Positions 9,557 through 18,041 of a stretch of DNA of 64,000 nt are shown piece by piece. How positions within the stretch are numbered: the stretch's first letter is position 1; every line of letters starts with the position of its first letter. The stretch covers positions 62,001 to 126,000 of the forward strand of contig JBBIKW010000011.1 in NCBI GenBank assembly GCA_037445225.1. The letters run 5' to 3'. A model generated the notes under the pieces. It was not told the DNA's origin. It did no database searches and was given only the letters and a program-made list of their open reading frames with translations. The DNA comes from M3007 sp037445225. Lineage in GTDB: Bacteria; Bacteroidota; Bacteroidia; Chitinophagales; Saprospiraceae. Made by a program: the position numbers and the translations under genes.

Positions 9557-9564
9557 TACCTTTG
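9557..9564 (+). promoter_or_regulatory. -7 promoter box (TACCTTTG) for the DUF4293 gene
   Basis: An exact TAnnTTTG match lies 18 bases upstream of the ATG at 9583, in the short gap after the lipoprotein stop. Confidence 0.7.
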
Positions 9565-9582
9565 CTCTAAACTCATATCGGC

Positions 9583-10035
9583 ATGATCCAGCGCATTCAG
9601 ACCCTGTGGCTATTGTTCGCCGTAGCCAGCGCAGCAGGTGCCTTCGCCCTGCCCTTCTTTCAAGTAGCCTCCGAAGGTGTGACGATCCGCACAACAAGTG
9701 CTCTTGCAGATGGCGCCCTGACACCTCAGGACAATGCCGGCCTGTTGGGCTTAGGAGTATTGGCCATCCTTACAGCGCTGGCGGCCATATTTCTCTTCAA
9801 GAATCGACCGCTTCAGATACGGCTGGCATCGGCAGGTGTCGGCATCGGCATTTTGCTGATAGGCCTGACGATTTTAGCCATCAACATGGCGCGGGCAGAG
9901 TTGTCGGAACAAGCGGTCGCTCGCTTGGGATGGGGAGCAGCTCTGCCTGTAGTTTACACGATATGCTGTTGGTTAGCAGTACGCGCCATTCGCCGCGACG
10001 TGGCCTTGGTGCGCTCTATGGATCGCCTGCGCTAA
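9583..10035 (+). CDS. DUF4293 family integral membrane protein
   Basis: This 150-residue inner-membrane protein starts MIQRIQTLWLLFA, the hallmark N-terminus of DUF4293, a small Bacteroidota-restricted family of unknown function. Four hydrophobic segments are visible, at about residues 6-25, 50-72, 82-103 and 118-135, with an extracytoplasmic loop after the first. The C-terminus is basic (RAIRRDVALVRSMDRLR), consistent with a cytoplasmic tail. It has its own -7 box. The stop codon overlaps the stop of the convergent lipid kinase gene by a few bases. No function can be assigned from context. Confidence 0.88.
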   Translation: MIQRIQTLWLLFAVASAAGAFALPFFQVASEGVTIRTTSALADGALTPQDNAGLLGLGVLAILTALAAIFLFKNRPLQIRLASAGVGIGILLIGLTILAINMARAELSEQAVARLGWGAALPVVYTICCWLAVRAIRRDVALVRSMDRLR

Positions 10036-10946
10036 AGGGCTACGCGCAAGGCGCTTTCGCGGATAGCGAACGCCACCGGCGTTTCACCCAAAAATTCGCC
10101 ATCGGCTTCTAGCTCGATGGGGTGTTCTCCCAGGTGTTCCACGCGCAAGGCCCGGGTTTGGAAGCCGCATATGCGCGGGTGCTCGAGTAGGGTGCCGTTG
10201 TAAAAACGCCGCGTTTGCAACAGGACTTCCCAACGAGGCAAACGCGGCGCATACGTGACCGCCAACAGGCCGTCGTCTGACCGCGCATGAGGCACCAGCT
10301 GCATCCCTGCCCCCGAATAGCGGCAAATGCCGACATTGATGGTATAAAACGCTTCCTCCGCCGTGCATTCTTCGGCCCAGAGGCGTCCGAATGGAGGCTC
10401 AAAGGAAAAGAGATAGCGCCCCACGGAGAGGAGATAGCGCCAGCGCGAAGTAGAATGCTCCTGCGCCGTCTTGCGCACGATGTATGCGTCGTAAGCCATG
10501 CCAGCGACATTGACAAAGAAGCGCTCGGAGCGACTCCCCGCGCACTGGTACGAGACGACTCCCACATCTTGGAAAGCCGTTGCTCCCTGTAGAAGGCGCC
10601 TCAACCGCGCCTGCGGATGACGGGGAACAGCGTAATGGCGCGCCCAATCGTTGCTCGTCCCTATGGGGAGCACACCAAAAGTGAGATGCGTCGAAGGAAC
10701 ATGCGGTTGGCGCAGCAGGCCATTAACCAACTCGTGGCAGGTGCCATCGCCGCCTACGCCCAAAAATTGGCGATAGCCCTGTAGGACAGCGTCGTCGATT
10801 AGCTGGATGGCGTGTCCAGGGTATTGCGTGAAGCGCACCGTATAAGCAAAGCCCATCGATTGAAGCAATGCCTCGATGTCGGGCCACAGATACGCCGCTT
10901 GACCTTTACCCGCAGCAGGATTGACGATAACACACCACAAAGACAT
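10032..10946 (-). CDS. Diacylglycerol/sphingosine-type lipid kinase (DAGK catalytic family, YegS/BmrU-like)
   Basis: This is a 304-residue soluble lipid kinase, which by family transfers the ATP phosphate to a diacylglycerol-like lipid at the inner membrane. The nucleotide-binding motifs are clear: VNPAAGKG at residues 8-15, GVGGDGTCHELVNGL at about 63-77 and LPIGTSNDWAR near residue 100. The C-terminal half is the beta-sandwich of the family, with SDDGLLAVTYAP and a final ELEADGEFLG segment. Length is normal. It starts 5 bases after the pepD stop on the same strand, so the two are probably one operon. The exact lipid substrate cannot be read from the sequence. Confidence 0.92.
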   Translation of the reverse strand: MSLWCVIVNPAAGKGQAAYLWPDIEALLQSMGFAYTVRFTQYPGHAIQLIDDAVLQGYRQFLGVGGDGTCHELVNGLLRQPHVPSTHLTFGVLPIGTSNDWARHYAVPRHPQARLRRLLQGATAFQDVGVVSYQCAGSRSERFFVNVAGMAYDAYIVRKTAQEHSTSRWRYLLSVGRYLFSFEPPFGRLWAEECTAEEAFYTINVGICRYSGAGMQLVPHARSDDGLLAVTYAPRLPRWEVLLQTRRFYNGTLLEHPRICGFQTRALRVEHLGEHPIELEADGEFLGETPVAFAIRESALRVAL

Positions 10947-10951
10947 GCGCT

Positions 10952-12425
10952 TTATTGTGAGGAACGGCTGATTTCTTCCAAGATACCCTTGAGCAATCGA
11001 TAAAAGCGCTCCACGGAGGGTATGTGAACGCGCTCATCGGGCGAGTGCGCTCTAGTAATCTTCGGGCCAAAAGAGATCATCTCCATGCCGGGGTATTTAG
11101 CCCCGATGAGGCCGCACTCCAGACCAGCGTGGATGGCCTCAACGCGAGGAGCATGGCCCAGGATGCGCTCGGCTACTCGGCGACCGACGGAAAGGAGATG
11201 GGTGTTGACGTTGGGGCGCCATCCGGGATATCCGTCGCTGTGTGCGACGCGCCCGCCGGCTAAGCGCATGGCCGAGGCCACTGAAGCGGCCAAATGGCGC
11301 TTGGCGTCTTCAAGCATGCTGCGTTGATTGGTGCCGATGACCAGTCGGTCTTCCTCCTGTGCGAGGGTAGCCAGATTGATCGACGTCTCCACAAGGCCCT
11401 CTATGTCAGGGCTCATGCGCACAATACCCTGACGCAACGCCAACAGGAGGCGAAGTATTCGGTCGGCAAAACGGCGCGTGTAGACGCGCGTAGGCAGCGG
11501 CACCACCTCCCAACTTATCTTTAGGTCGGGATCCGTAGTGCCGAACTCGGCAACAAACACGTCTTGGCAACGCCGCAAGCGCTCTTCGAAGGAGGCTCTT
11601 TGCCGCTTATCGATGCACATAACGGCTTCTGCCTCGCAAGTGATGGCGTTGCGCCGACTGCCGCCCTGCAGTGCGGCAACCCACGGGCGCAGCGGTTGCC
11701 GCTCCCACCAGGTGCGGGCCAGCAGCTGGATGGCGTTGGCGCGGCCTAAGTGAATATCTACGCCGGAATGCCCTCCCTTCAGCCCGCCAATGTGAAGGCT
11801 AAATGCCAGCGCATCTCCCACGCCAGAGGGTTCTGTTTGTAATAGGAAGGAAGCGTTCGTGTCAACTCCGCCGGCGCAGCCGATACAAAAAACACCGTCT
11901 TCTTCGCTGTCCAAATTGAGCAAGTAACGCCCTTTCATGGCCTTATCGGACAGAGCCTTTGCACCGTTGAGCCCTGTCTCTTCATCAACAGTGATGAGGA
12001 TTTCTAACGGACCGTGTACTGCCTCGGCATCTGCAGCGATGGCCAGCGCAGCCGCCACACCGATGCCGTTGTCGGCCCCCAATGTCATGCCGTTGGCACC
12101 TATCCAATCGCCTTGGCGCACCAGCTGAATAGGGTCTCGGTCAAAATCATGCTCGGTACCGCGGTTTTTCTCGCACACCATATCGCTATGTGCCTGCAGC
12201 ACTACCATCGGTGCCTGCTTGCGCCCCCGACTGGGCGGCACCCGCGCAATGAGGTTGCCCTCCTTGTCGCGCCGATAGGCTAATCCTAATCGCTGAAATT
12301 GCCCCTCTAAGTAGGCTGTGATGCGCTCCTCTCTTTTTGGAACAACGCGGGATCTGGCTGATTTCGAAGAAGAAATGCCCCAAGAGCGGAGGTTTAAGGC
12401 CTTTTACAACAGAGCGATCTGTCAT
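10952..12425 (-). pseudogene. pepD: Aminoacyl-histidine dipeptidase (Xaa-His dipeptidase, M20 family), frameshifted near its N-terminus
   Basis: PepD is a cytosolic zinc dipeptidase. The long frame (12241 down to 10952) holds nearly all of it: VVLQAHSDMV (metal His/Asp), TLGADNGIG, the catalytic VDEETGLNGA, GGHSGVDIHLGRANAI, and the C-terminal metal His in RAHSPDERVHIPSVERF. It lacks the usual first 60 residues. Those are encoded in another frame from the ATG at 12425: MTDRSVVKGLKPPLLGHFFF, then EISQIPRCSKK. The two frames join near 12328-12338 (TCTCTCTTTTT on the plus strand), where one extra base breaks the reading. Removing one base gives ...CSKREERITAYLEG..., which matches the family well and totals 490 residues, close to the usual 485. 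Either the gene is broken or the consensus has one wrong base. The lipid kinase gene follows by 5 bases. Confidence 0.85.
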
Positions 12426-12534
12426 GACAACTTACGACGCGTTGAGACTAAGATAAGGGTCAAAGTAAAAGCAAATATTTCTACGCGATGGCTCGGCGCT
12501 TTCGTTGCGGCAAAAAAGCAGTAAAATCTTTTTG

Positions 12535-12542
12535 TATCATTG
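12535..12542 (+). promoter_or_regulatory. Candidate -7 box (TATCATTG) for the CotH pair
   Basis: TATCATTG matches 7 of 8 positions of TAnnTTTG and lies 43 bases upstream of the ATG at 12586. The divergent intergenic region (12426-12585) holds nothing else I can name. Confidence 0.4.
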
Positions 12543-12585
12543 CGCCCGCAAACCTTAGTCTAAGCACACTCATCGTTTAAAGGCT

Positions 12586-14202
12586 ATGAAAAAAATCTTT
12601 TCCGCGCTAATCTTTTCGTTCCCCCTACTCCTTTTCGCCCAACCGGGCCAGATAACTCGCCCCTTCTTTGACAAGAACACCATCGGAGAGATTCGCCTCA
12701 CGCTTCCCGTGGCCAATTGGAACGATGCCTTAGACTCCCTGCGCATTTACGGCGAAGGTATGCTCGTAGGGAGCGCTATCATCGATGGCGTCCGCTACGA
12801 AGGCGTTGGGGTGCGTTTTCGCGGCAACAACTCGTATCAGACGGGGCTGAAACGCAACCCTTTTCACATCCGACTGAATTACACCGATAAATCGCTTCAG
12901 CACCAAGGATACACCTCTGTCAAGTTATCTCCGGCGCTGCGCGACCCTAGCATGGTGCGCGAAGTGCTTTTCTCGGAAATTGCAGCACAGTACATGCCGT
13001 CGCCTAAGGCTTCGTACACCAAGCTCTACGTCAACGACGAGTACATCGGCGTTTTTATTAATTTAGAACCCGTGGAAAGTGCCTTTCTGCAGACGCATTA
13101 CGGCAGCGATGACGGTGCATTGTTTAAGGCGGGCGTAGATTATCGGCCCCAGAACATTCCTCCGAATTGCAAACAGAACATCTTCGGTGCACTTGAATAC
13201 GAGGAAAACATCGACTGCTATCGCCAAAATTTTGAGATGAAGTCGGATCGCGGCTGGCAGGCGCTGCAAGAGCTCACGCGCGTGCTCAACCAGGACTTGA
13301 GCAAAATTGAACAGGTGCTCGACGTCGATCGCGCGCTGTGGATGTTGGCTCTCAACAACGTCATGGTCAATCTCAGCAGCTACTCGGGAGCGCGCAGTAT
13401 CAATTACTACTTATACCAAGATGCGCACGGGCGCTTTCAACCCATCCACTGGGATTTAAACCTGTCCTTCGGCAGCTATAAGAACACTGGCCGAGGCAGC
13501 GACTTAGAGCTGCGCGACTTACAACGCCTCGACCCACTGTTGCACGCCGATAACCCTCTTAAGCCGTTGGCCAATAAGCTGTTAAGCGACCCCCTGTACC
13601 GCAAGATGTACCTCGCCCATGTACGCCAAATCAACAACGACTTCTTTACCAATGGCGAATACGAGAAGCGCGCCAAAGCGCTGCAGGCCATGATTGTGGT
13701 GCCTTACAACGACGACAAGTACAAGCAATACAGCTTGGAGGAATTCCAAAACAGTTTAAAGGCGACTACGGGTGCCCGTAGCCGCATTCCCGGCATTGTG
13801 GAACTCATGAGCAAGCGGTCGGCTTTTCTCAAAACGCATCCCGATTTAGCTCCGTTACCCTCGCAGATTAGCGAGATTACGGTAGAGCGGCGCGCTAAGT
13901 TCGAAGCCCAGCCCCTATCGGCCTTCCGCATCCACTGCAAGGCCGACCGCTATCCAAAGCGCGTGTTTATCTTCTACCGCTTCCAAAAAGGGCAACCCTT
14001 CCAGAAAGCCACGATGAACGAAGAAAGTAACCCTAGTTTGTCTGCCGGGACAAAGATGTATTTTATTAGCATCGAAGCGCCGAGCAGTGATGCCGTATTA
14101 GAGTACTACCTAATGGCAGAAAATGCCGGTACCGTACAATTCGCTCCGCTCCATTACGTTCAGACGCCGTACCAGGTTAAACTGGAAGATTTAAACAAAT
14201 AA
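12586..14202 (+). CDS. CotH-family secreted protein (first of tandem pair)
   Basis: This is a 538-residue exported protein with signal peptide MKKIFSALIFSFPLLLFAQ. It belongs to the CotH family, whose Bacillus founder is a spore-coat kinase. Supporting segments: IRLTLPVANWNDALDSL, DGVRYEGVGVRFRGNNSYQ, a KLSPALRDPSMVREVL stretch that matches the family KLNN..D.S..R motif, the YVNDEYIGVFINLEPV strand and the active-site-like HWDLNLSFGSY. The C-terminal 130 residues form a beta domain ending VLEYYLMAENAG. No T9SS tail or lipobox is present, so it is probably periplasmic. Kinase activity is family-based inference. The next gene is a paralogue 36 bases downstream. Confidence 0.88.
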   Translation: MKKIFSALIFSFPLLLFAQPGQITRPFFDKNTIGEIRLTLPVANWNDALDSLRIYGEGMLVGSAIIDGVRYEGVGVRFRGNNSYQTGLKRNPFHIRLNYTDKSLQHQGYTSVKLSPALRDPSMVREVLFSEIAAQYMPSPKASYTKLYVNDEYIGVFINLEPVESAFLQTHYGSDDGALFKAGVDYRPQNIPPNCKQNIFGALEYEENIDCYRQNFEMKSDRGWQALQELTRVLNQDLSKIEQVLDVDRALWMLALNNVMVNLSSYSGARSINYYLYQDAHGRFQPIHWDLNLSFGSYKNTGRGSDLELRDLQRLDPLLHADNPLKPLANKLLSDPLYRKMYLAHVRQINNDFFTNGEYEKRAKALQAMIVVPYNDDKYKQYSLEEFQNSLKATTGARSRIPGIVELMSKRSAFLKTHPDLAPLPSQISEITVERRAKFEAQPLSAFRIHCKADRYPKRVFIFYRFQKGQPFQKATMNEESNPSLSAGTKMYFISIEAPSSDAVLEYYLMAENAGTVQFAPLHYVQTPYQVKLEDLNK

Positions 14203-14238
14203 ATAGGGAGGTGTTTTCCCGGGAAATAGGGGGATCCG

Positions 14239-15849
14239 ATGAACCGACTGCTCTTTTCTAAAAGGCTGCTATGGATAGCAATAGGCACAGTTATTCCCCA
14301 TATCGCTGCTGCTCAAGATTTTTACGGCAAGGGTATCCAGGAAATTCGCATCGAGCTGCCCTATCCCGACTGGGACTGGAAACTGGACTCGCTCAAGAGC
14401 ACTGACCCAGAAGGGCGCTTGTTGGGCACCGCCATCATCAACGGTGTGCGCTACGACAGCGTAGGCGTGCGCTACAAGGGAAACAGCTCTTACTACCGAA
14501 CGCGAAAAGAGACCGCGCGTAAGCTGCCCATCAATATCAAGGTCAATTACCGCAAAAAAGAGCAGCGGCTGAAAAGCGGGCATACTACGGTGAAGCTGTC
14601 TAATGCCTTTTTAGATCCTAGCTTTGTGCGCGATCCCTTGGGATACCTCATTATTCGGAGGTATATGCCTGCTCCGGAATGCAACTTCGCTAAGGTCTAT
14701 ATTAACAAAAATTTTTTTGGATTATATGTCAATAGTGAGTCAGTCGACGAGCTGTTCATTCAAAAGCACTTCGGTACGACTGCTGGTTACTTAGTCAAGT
14801 GCGATCCAGACCAATGGAAGCGCGTGCGGAGCCAAAGCGGGTGCCCAAAGGGCGAGAACGCCTCACTTATGTACCTCAACGACAATCCCGGCTGCTACGA
14901 GGCGTTCTATGAGGTAGATAATCCCGCTGCCTGGAAACCGCTTATCCATCTGATTCGGGTGCTCAACCAAGAGCCACAGAAGATCGAGACAGTACTCCAC
15001 ATCGACCAAGTACTCTGGATGCATGCCCTGAATAATGTGATGGTCAATTTAGACAGCTATACAGGCTCGCTGTCGCACAATTACTACTTGTGGATCGACT
15101 CCACAGGGGTGGGGCATCCCATCATCTGGGATTTGAATATGGCTTTTGGCGGCTGGCGACGCGACTTCAGTTTCAGCATGATGAGCGACGCTGAGCTGAT
15201 TGAGTACAGCCCGCTAGCGGAATTCAACAATGCCAAGCGTCCGCTCATTTCCAAGCTGTTGCGCGTGCCGCTGTATCGAAAAGTTTACCTCGCTCACATT
15301 CGCACTATCGTCAACGATTGGTTGGCTCAAGGGCAATGGCTCAAAGAAGCGCAGGCGATGATGAAAGAAATTGACCCGTGGGTGCAGAAGGACACGCTCA
15401 AACTATATCCCTACGAGGCCTTCAAGAGAAGCTTAGACAGCACCTTAGTGGTTGGCCCGGATAAGATTATTGGGCTGCGCGAGCTCATGGACCGCCGCAC
15501 GCAGTTTTTGCTCCAGCACCCTGTCCTGAATAAGGTTCCTCCTGCCATTGCTGCGGTAAAACACGAGGTACGGGGCGACAGCGTGCTCATTTCCGCAGAG
15601 ATGAAAGGGGCAGAAAATGGTTGGTTGTACTATCGAACCCATCGCATGTTTGCATTTAAACCGCTGGCAATGAACGATGCGGGCGAAAGCGGAGATGCTG
15701 TTGCTGGCGATGGGATTTTCAGCGCACTCTTGCCGCGGTCGGACATTGCGCATTACTATTTGGTGGCGGAAAACAAGGATGCCGCCGCGCTACACCCGGA
15801 ACGCGCTTCGCACGACTTTATCGAGATACCTGAGCAAATCTCGCCTTAA
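14239..15849 (+). CDS. CotH-family secreted protein (second of tandem pair)
   Basis: This 536-residue paralogue of the preceding gene keeps the same order: signal peptide (residues about 1-24, ending AAAQ), EIRIELPYPDWDWKLDSL, NGVRYDSVGVRYKGNSSYY, KLSNAFLDPSFVRDPLG, KVYINKNFFGLYVNSESV and the core HPIIWDLNMAFGGW. The C-terminal beta domain ends IAHYYLVAENKD. Conservation of the Asp/Asn motif in both copies suggests both are functional rather than one being a relic. The AGGGGG stretch 8 bases before the ATG is a Shine-Dalgarno-like sequence, which is uncommon in Bacteroidota and supports this start. It is probably co-transcribed with the first copy. Substrate unknown. Confidence 0.87.
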   Translation: MNRLLFSKRLLWIAIGTVIPHIAAAQDFYGKGIQEIRIELPYPDWDWKLDSLKSTDPEGRLLGTAIINGVRYDSVGVRYKGNSSYYRTRKETARKLPINIKVNYRKKEQRLKSGHTTVKLSNAFLDPSFVRDPLGYLIIRRYMPAPECNFAKVYINKNFFGLYVNSESVDELFIQKHFGTTAGYLVKCDPDQWKRVRSQSGCPKGENASLMYLNDNPGCYEAFYEVDNPAAWKPLIHLIRVLNQEPQKIETVLHIDQVLWMHALNNVMVNLDSYTGSLSHNYYLWIDSTGVGHPIIWDLNMAFGGWRRDFSFSMMSDAELIEYSPLAEFNNAKRPLISKLLRVPLYRKVYLAHIRTIVNDWLAQGQWLKEAQAMMKEIDPWVQKDTLKLYPYEAFKRSLDSTLVVGPDKIIGLRELMDRRTQFLLQHPVLNKVPPAIAAVKHEVRGDSVLISAEMKGAENGWLYYRTHRMFAFKPLAMNDAGESGDAVAGDGIFSALLPRSDIAHYYLVAENKDAAALHPERASHDFIEIPEQISP

Positions 15850-15854
15850 TTGGG

Positions 15855-16724
15855 TCATGCAGGGAAAACCTCAGAAGCTAAAGCCATGCTTCTGCCGAAA
15901 GCCCGGCGGTTGAGGTGGAGGTCTACGCCGATTTCGTCGAAGAAGAACAAGAGGTTTTCGGTAGCCATATTTCCGGTCAGTTCGTCTTTTGCCATAGGGC
16001 AACCGCCAAAACCGCGCAAGGCGCTGTCGAAGCGGCGACATCCGCTGTCCCATGCCGCCTCGATCTTTTCGCGCCAGCTGTTTGGCTGCGTGTGTAGGTG
16101 TGCGCCAAAGGTAATCTGCGGATAAGCGGGAATCAAATTACTAAATAAATAGGTAATGCTTTCAGGTGTGGCGCAGCCGATCGTGTCGGAAAGGGAAAAG
16201 ATCCGGATCCCCAAGGGCACTAGGGTATCTACCCATTTTTGAACGATCTCTACATTCCACGGATCGCCATAAGGATTGCCAAAACCCATGGAGAGGTAGA
16301 GGACAAGCGTCTTGCCGTGCTTCTCACACAGTTCCTGAATGGCTTTGGTGCGCTCTACGCTTTCCGCGATGGTAGCATTCGTATTGCGCAGCTGAAACGT
16401 CTCACTAATGCTAAACGGATAGCCTAAGTAAGTGATCTTGGCATGTTTGCAAGCCTCTTCCGCTCCGCGTTCATTAGCGACAATGGCTAATAGCTTTGTG
16501 TTCGTCTGAGAGAGGTCTAAGCAGGCGAGCACCTCCGCTGTATCGCGCATTTGCGGAATGGCCTTTGGGCTAACAAACGACCCAAAATCGATGGTGTGGA
16601 AACCCACCTGTAACAGCTGATTGATGTAGCGCGCTTTGATATCTGTCTCTATAAAAGTATTCAAGCCCTGCATTGCGTCGCGCGGGCATTCTATGAGTTG
16701 TACGGCAGAAGGCTCGATGGCCAT
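15855..16724 (-). CDS. Hydroxymethylglutaryl-CoA lyase
   Basis: A 289-residue TIM-barrel enzyme of the HMGL-like family, predicted to cleave HMG-CoA to acetyl-CoA and acetoacetate, for example in leucine degradation. Visible active-site elements: ECPRDAMQG (the family RDxxQ loop, with Arg and Asp kept), HTIDFGSFVSPKAIPQM, the metal ligands in FGAHLHT, and the catalytic cysteine loop GGCPMAKDELTGNMATE near the C-terminus with its Asn. The PRDAMQG and GGCPMAKD variants differ from the mammalian PRDGLQN and GGCPYA forms but are, from memory, the usual Bacteroidota version. An exact -7 box sits 37 bases upstream. The gene is convergent with the CotH pair, and no other leucine-pathway gene is nearby. 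Confidence 0.9.
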   Translation of the reverse strand: MAIEPSAVQLIECPRDAMQGLNTFIETDIKARYINQLLQVGFHTIDFGSFVSPKAIPQMRDTAEVLACLDLSQTNTKLLAIVANERGAEEACKHAKITYLGYPFSISETFQLRNTNATIAESVERTKAIQELCEKHGKTLVLYLSMGFGNPYGDPWNVEIVQKWVDTLVPLGIRIFSLSDTIGCATPESITYLFSNLIPAYPQITFGAHLHTQPNSWREKIEAAWDSGCRRFDSALRGFGGCPMAKDELTGNMATENLLFFFDEIGVDLHLNRRAFGRSMALASEVFPA

Positions 16725-16761
16725 AAGCAGTTTTTTCCCTGATTGAACAAAAGAGTACCTT

Positions 16762-16769
16762 CAAAGTTA
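16762..16769 (-). promoter_or_regulatory. -7 promoter box (TAACTTTG) for HMG-CoA lyase
   Basis: An exact TAnnTTTG match on the minus strand, 37 bases before the start at 16724. Confidence 0.65.
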
Positions 16770-16806
16770 TGGAGAATGGCTATACGCTAGGATGGCTTAG
16801 TCCGCT

Positions 16807-16814
16807 TAACCTTG
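16807..16814 (+). promoter_or_regulatory. Candidate -7 box (TAACCTTG) for the small membrane protein
   Basis: A 7-of-8 match to TAnnTTTG lies 19 bases upstream of the ATG at 16834, divergent from the HMG-CoA lyase promoter. Confidence 0.4.
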
Positions 16815-16833
16815 GTATCTCTTCTGCTCGGAT

Positions 16834-17070
16834 ATGCTAAAATACAAAACCCTATGGACCCTGCTGGCACTCCTTCTCATCATCTCAGGCATCACTGCGT
16901 TAGCGCTTCAGATGGTAGGTGCACAATGGGCCTTTTTGCAATTTTTAGAAAAACCAGGGCGCCTCTTTGCCTTCGTTGTCAAGCTTTTAATGGTGATGGC
17001 CGGATTTGTCCTAATTGTCGTGGCGAACACCGATTGGGAACGCGAGCGACGCGAAAGCGAGAGGCCCTAA
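16834..17070 (+). CDS. Small two-helix membrane protein, unknown function
   Basis: This 78-residue protein has two strongly hydrophobic segments (about residues 8-28, TLLALLLIISGITALALQM, and 46-65, FVVKLLMVMAGFVLIVVA). They are separated by a short loop, and the protein ends in a highly charged tail (TDWERERRESERP). I do not recognise the family. Hydrophobic periodicity, a plausible -7 box, a clean ATG and a following hairpin support a real gene. Convergent with the broken barrel gene. Confidence 0.65.
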   Translation: MLKYKTLWTLLALLLIISGITALALQMVGAQWAFLQFLEKPGRLFAFVVKLLMVMAGFVLIVVANTDWERERRESERP

Positions 17071-17113
17071 ATTTTTCGGGCAGCCCCTGCGTTAATGGGG
17101 GCCGCCCGAAGAA
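17071..17113. terminator. Hairpin between convergent genes
   Basis: An inverted repeat pairs TTCGGGC (17075-17081) with GCCCGAA (17104-17110), extended by GCCCC/GGGGC inside. No clean T-run follows on either strand. It could end the small membrane gene, the barrel gene, or both. Confidence 0.5.
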
Positions 17114-17141
17114 CCTTTAAAGGAAAAGATCTAAGAAAACT

Positions 17142-17828
17142 TCAGAAAGAGAATAACAGCCCGCCGGAAAGCGCAATGCCGCGGTTCTTTATGGTTTGGT
17201 CGCTAGTATTCTCGTCGCTGTTCACATTGGAAAGCCCTAAGAGATAACGCCCATCGACAAATAAGCGCGTCGAAGAACCCAAGTTGATTCCTAAGGATGC
17301 GCCTACCTGAGCGCCCAAATCGCTCCGATTGTAGTTGTCGTTCTCAAAATCGAGATCGCGCGTCTCTGTCTCGACTTGGCCGGCAATACTTAGCGTTGTC
17401 TTTATCTTGCCGTTTAGGGCGTATCCAAAACTCGGCCCGAGCAACACGTCGAAACGACCTATGCCAAATCCCGTACCTACTTTCAACAGCAGCGGAATCT
17501 CGATATAGCTTGCATCCAAGCGAACACTGGCTTCTACCCTTCCCAAAACAGGGTCGGTTTCTGTCTCCACAAATTTCGAGCCTTTTCAGATGAAGCTCAG
17601 TTCGGGTTGGAGCGCGAGGTTGTCGGACAGGCGAATCTCAAGCAGGGCAGCGGCAACAATCCCGCTGATCGACTCGGGATCTGTTCCTGTCTGCTCTCTC
17701 GCCTCGTCGTTGAGCGCCCACTTGGCTAAGTGTACACCTCCGCGAAGCCCAAAGCCAATCTGCGCCAGGAGACCGCTTGCACTCAGCATGAGGATGACAA
17801 ACAGCGTACATCTGGGAAAGTGTTTCAT
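17142..17828 (-). pseudogene. Outer-membrane beta-barrel (porin-like) protein interrupted by an in-frame TGA
   Basis: From the ATG at 17828 the frame gives a signal peptide (MKHFPRCTLFVILMLSASG, cleavage LLAQ) and then the small OM-barrel opening IGFGLRGGVHLAKW, to LQPELSFI, where it meets TGA at 17586-17588. The same frame continues without shift as KGSKFVETETDPVLG, then barrel strands YIEIPLLLKVG, DVLLGPSFGYAL, VGASLGINL and LFVDGRYLLGLSN, and ends GIALSGGLLFSF, a proper terminal barrel strand with final Phe. Without the stop it would be 228 residues, a normal length. Family members usually read PELxFxQKG at this point, so the TGA probably replaces a sense codon such as Gln or Arg. It could be a nonsense mutation or a base error. 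The downstream piece alone (from 17570) lacks a signal and could not be exported. Confidence 0.85.
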
Positions 17829-17868
17829 AAGACTTAGATTTTAGTAATGTGTTAAGGGATGGAGTGGG

Positions 17869-17876
17869 CAAAAGTA
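17869..17876 (-). promoter_or_regulatory. -7 promoter box (TACTTTTG) for the barrel gene
   Basis: An exact TAnnTTTG match on the minus strand about 40 bases before the ATG at 17828. The intact promoter argues that disruption of the gene is recent or only apparent. Confidence 0.65.
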
Positions 17877-17966
17877 GCGGTTTTTTAGCGCATGCAGTCT
17901 ATGGGAACGTTAATATTTCAACAATAGTGGGGCTCCGACTCGGTTGAATGCCTTCGAATTCGAGCC

Positions 17967-17974
17967 TATCTTTA
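17967..17974 (+). promoter_or_regulatory. Candidate -7 box (TATCTTTA) for rtcB
   Basis: A 7-of-8 match to TAnnTTTG lies 67 bases upstream of the ATG at 18042. The rest of 17829-18041 shows nothing further I can name. Confidence 0.35.
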
Positions 17975-18041
17975 GAACGCTAATAAGTAGGATAAACCTC
18001 AGAACTTTGAGCCTTGTTTTTAAAAATTAACTCATCCACCT

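Noticed and set aside
17586..17588. Possibility that TGA is a sense codon genome-wide
   Set aside because: TGA is used as the normal stop in several intact genes here (gyrA, the OmpA-type gene, ferredoxin), so the barrel TGA is a local lesion.
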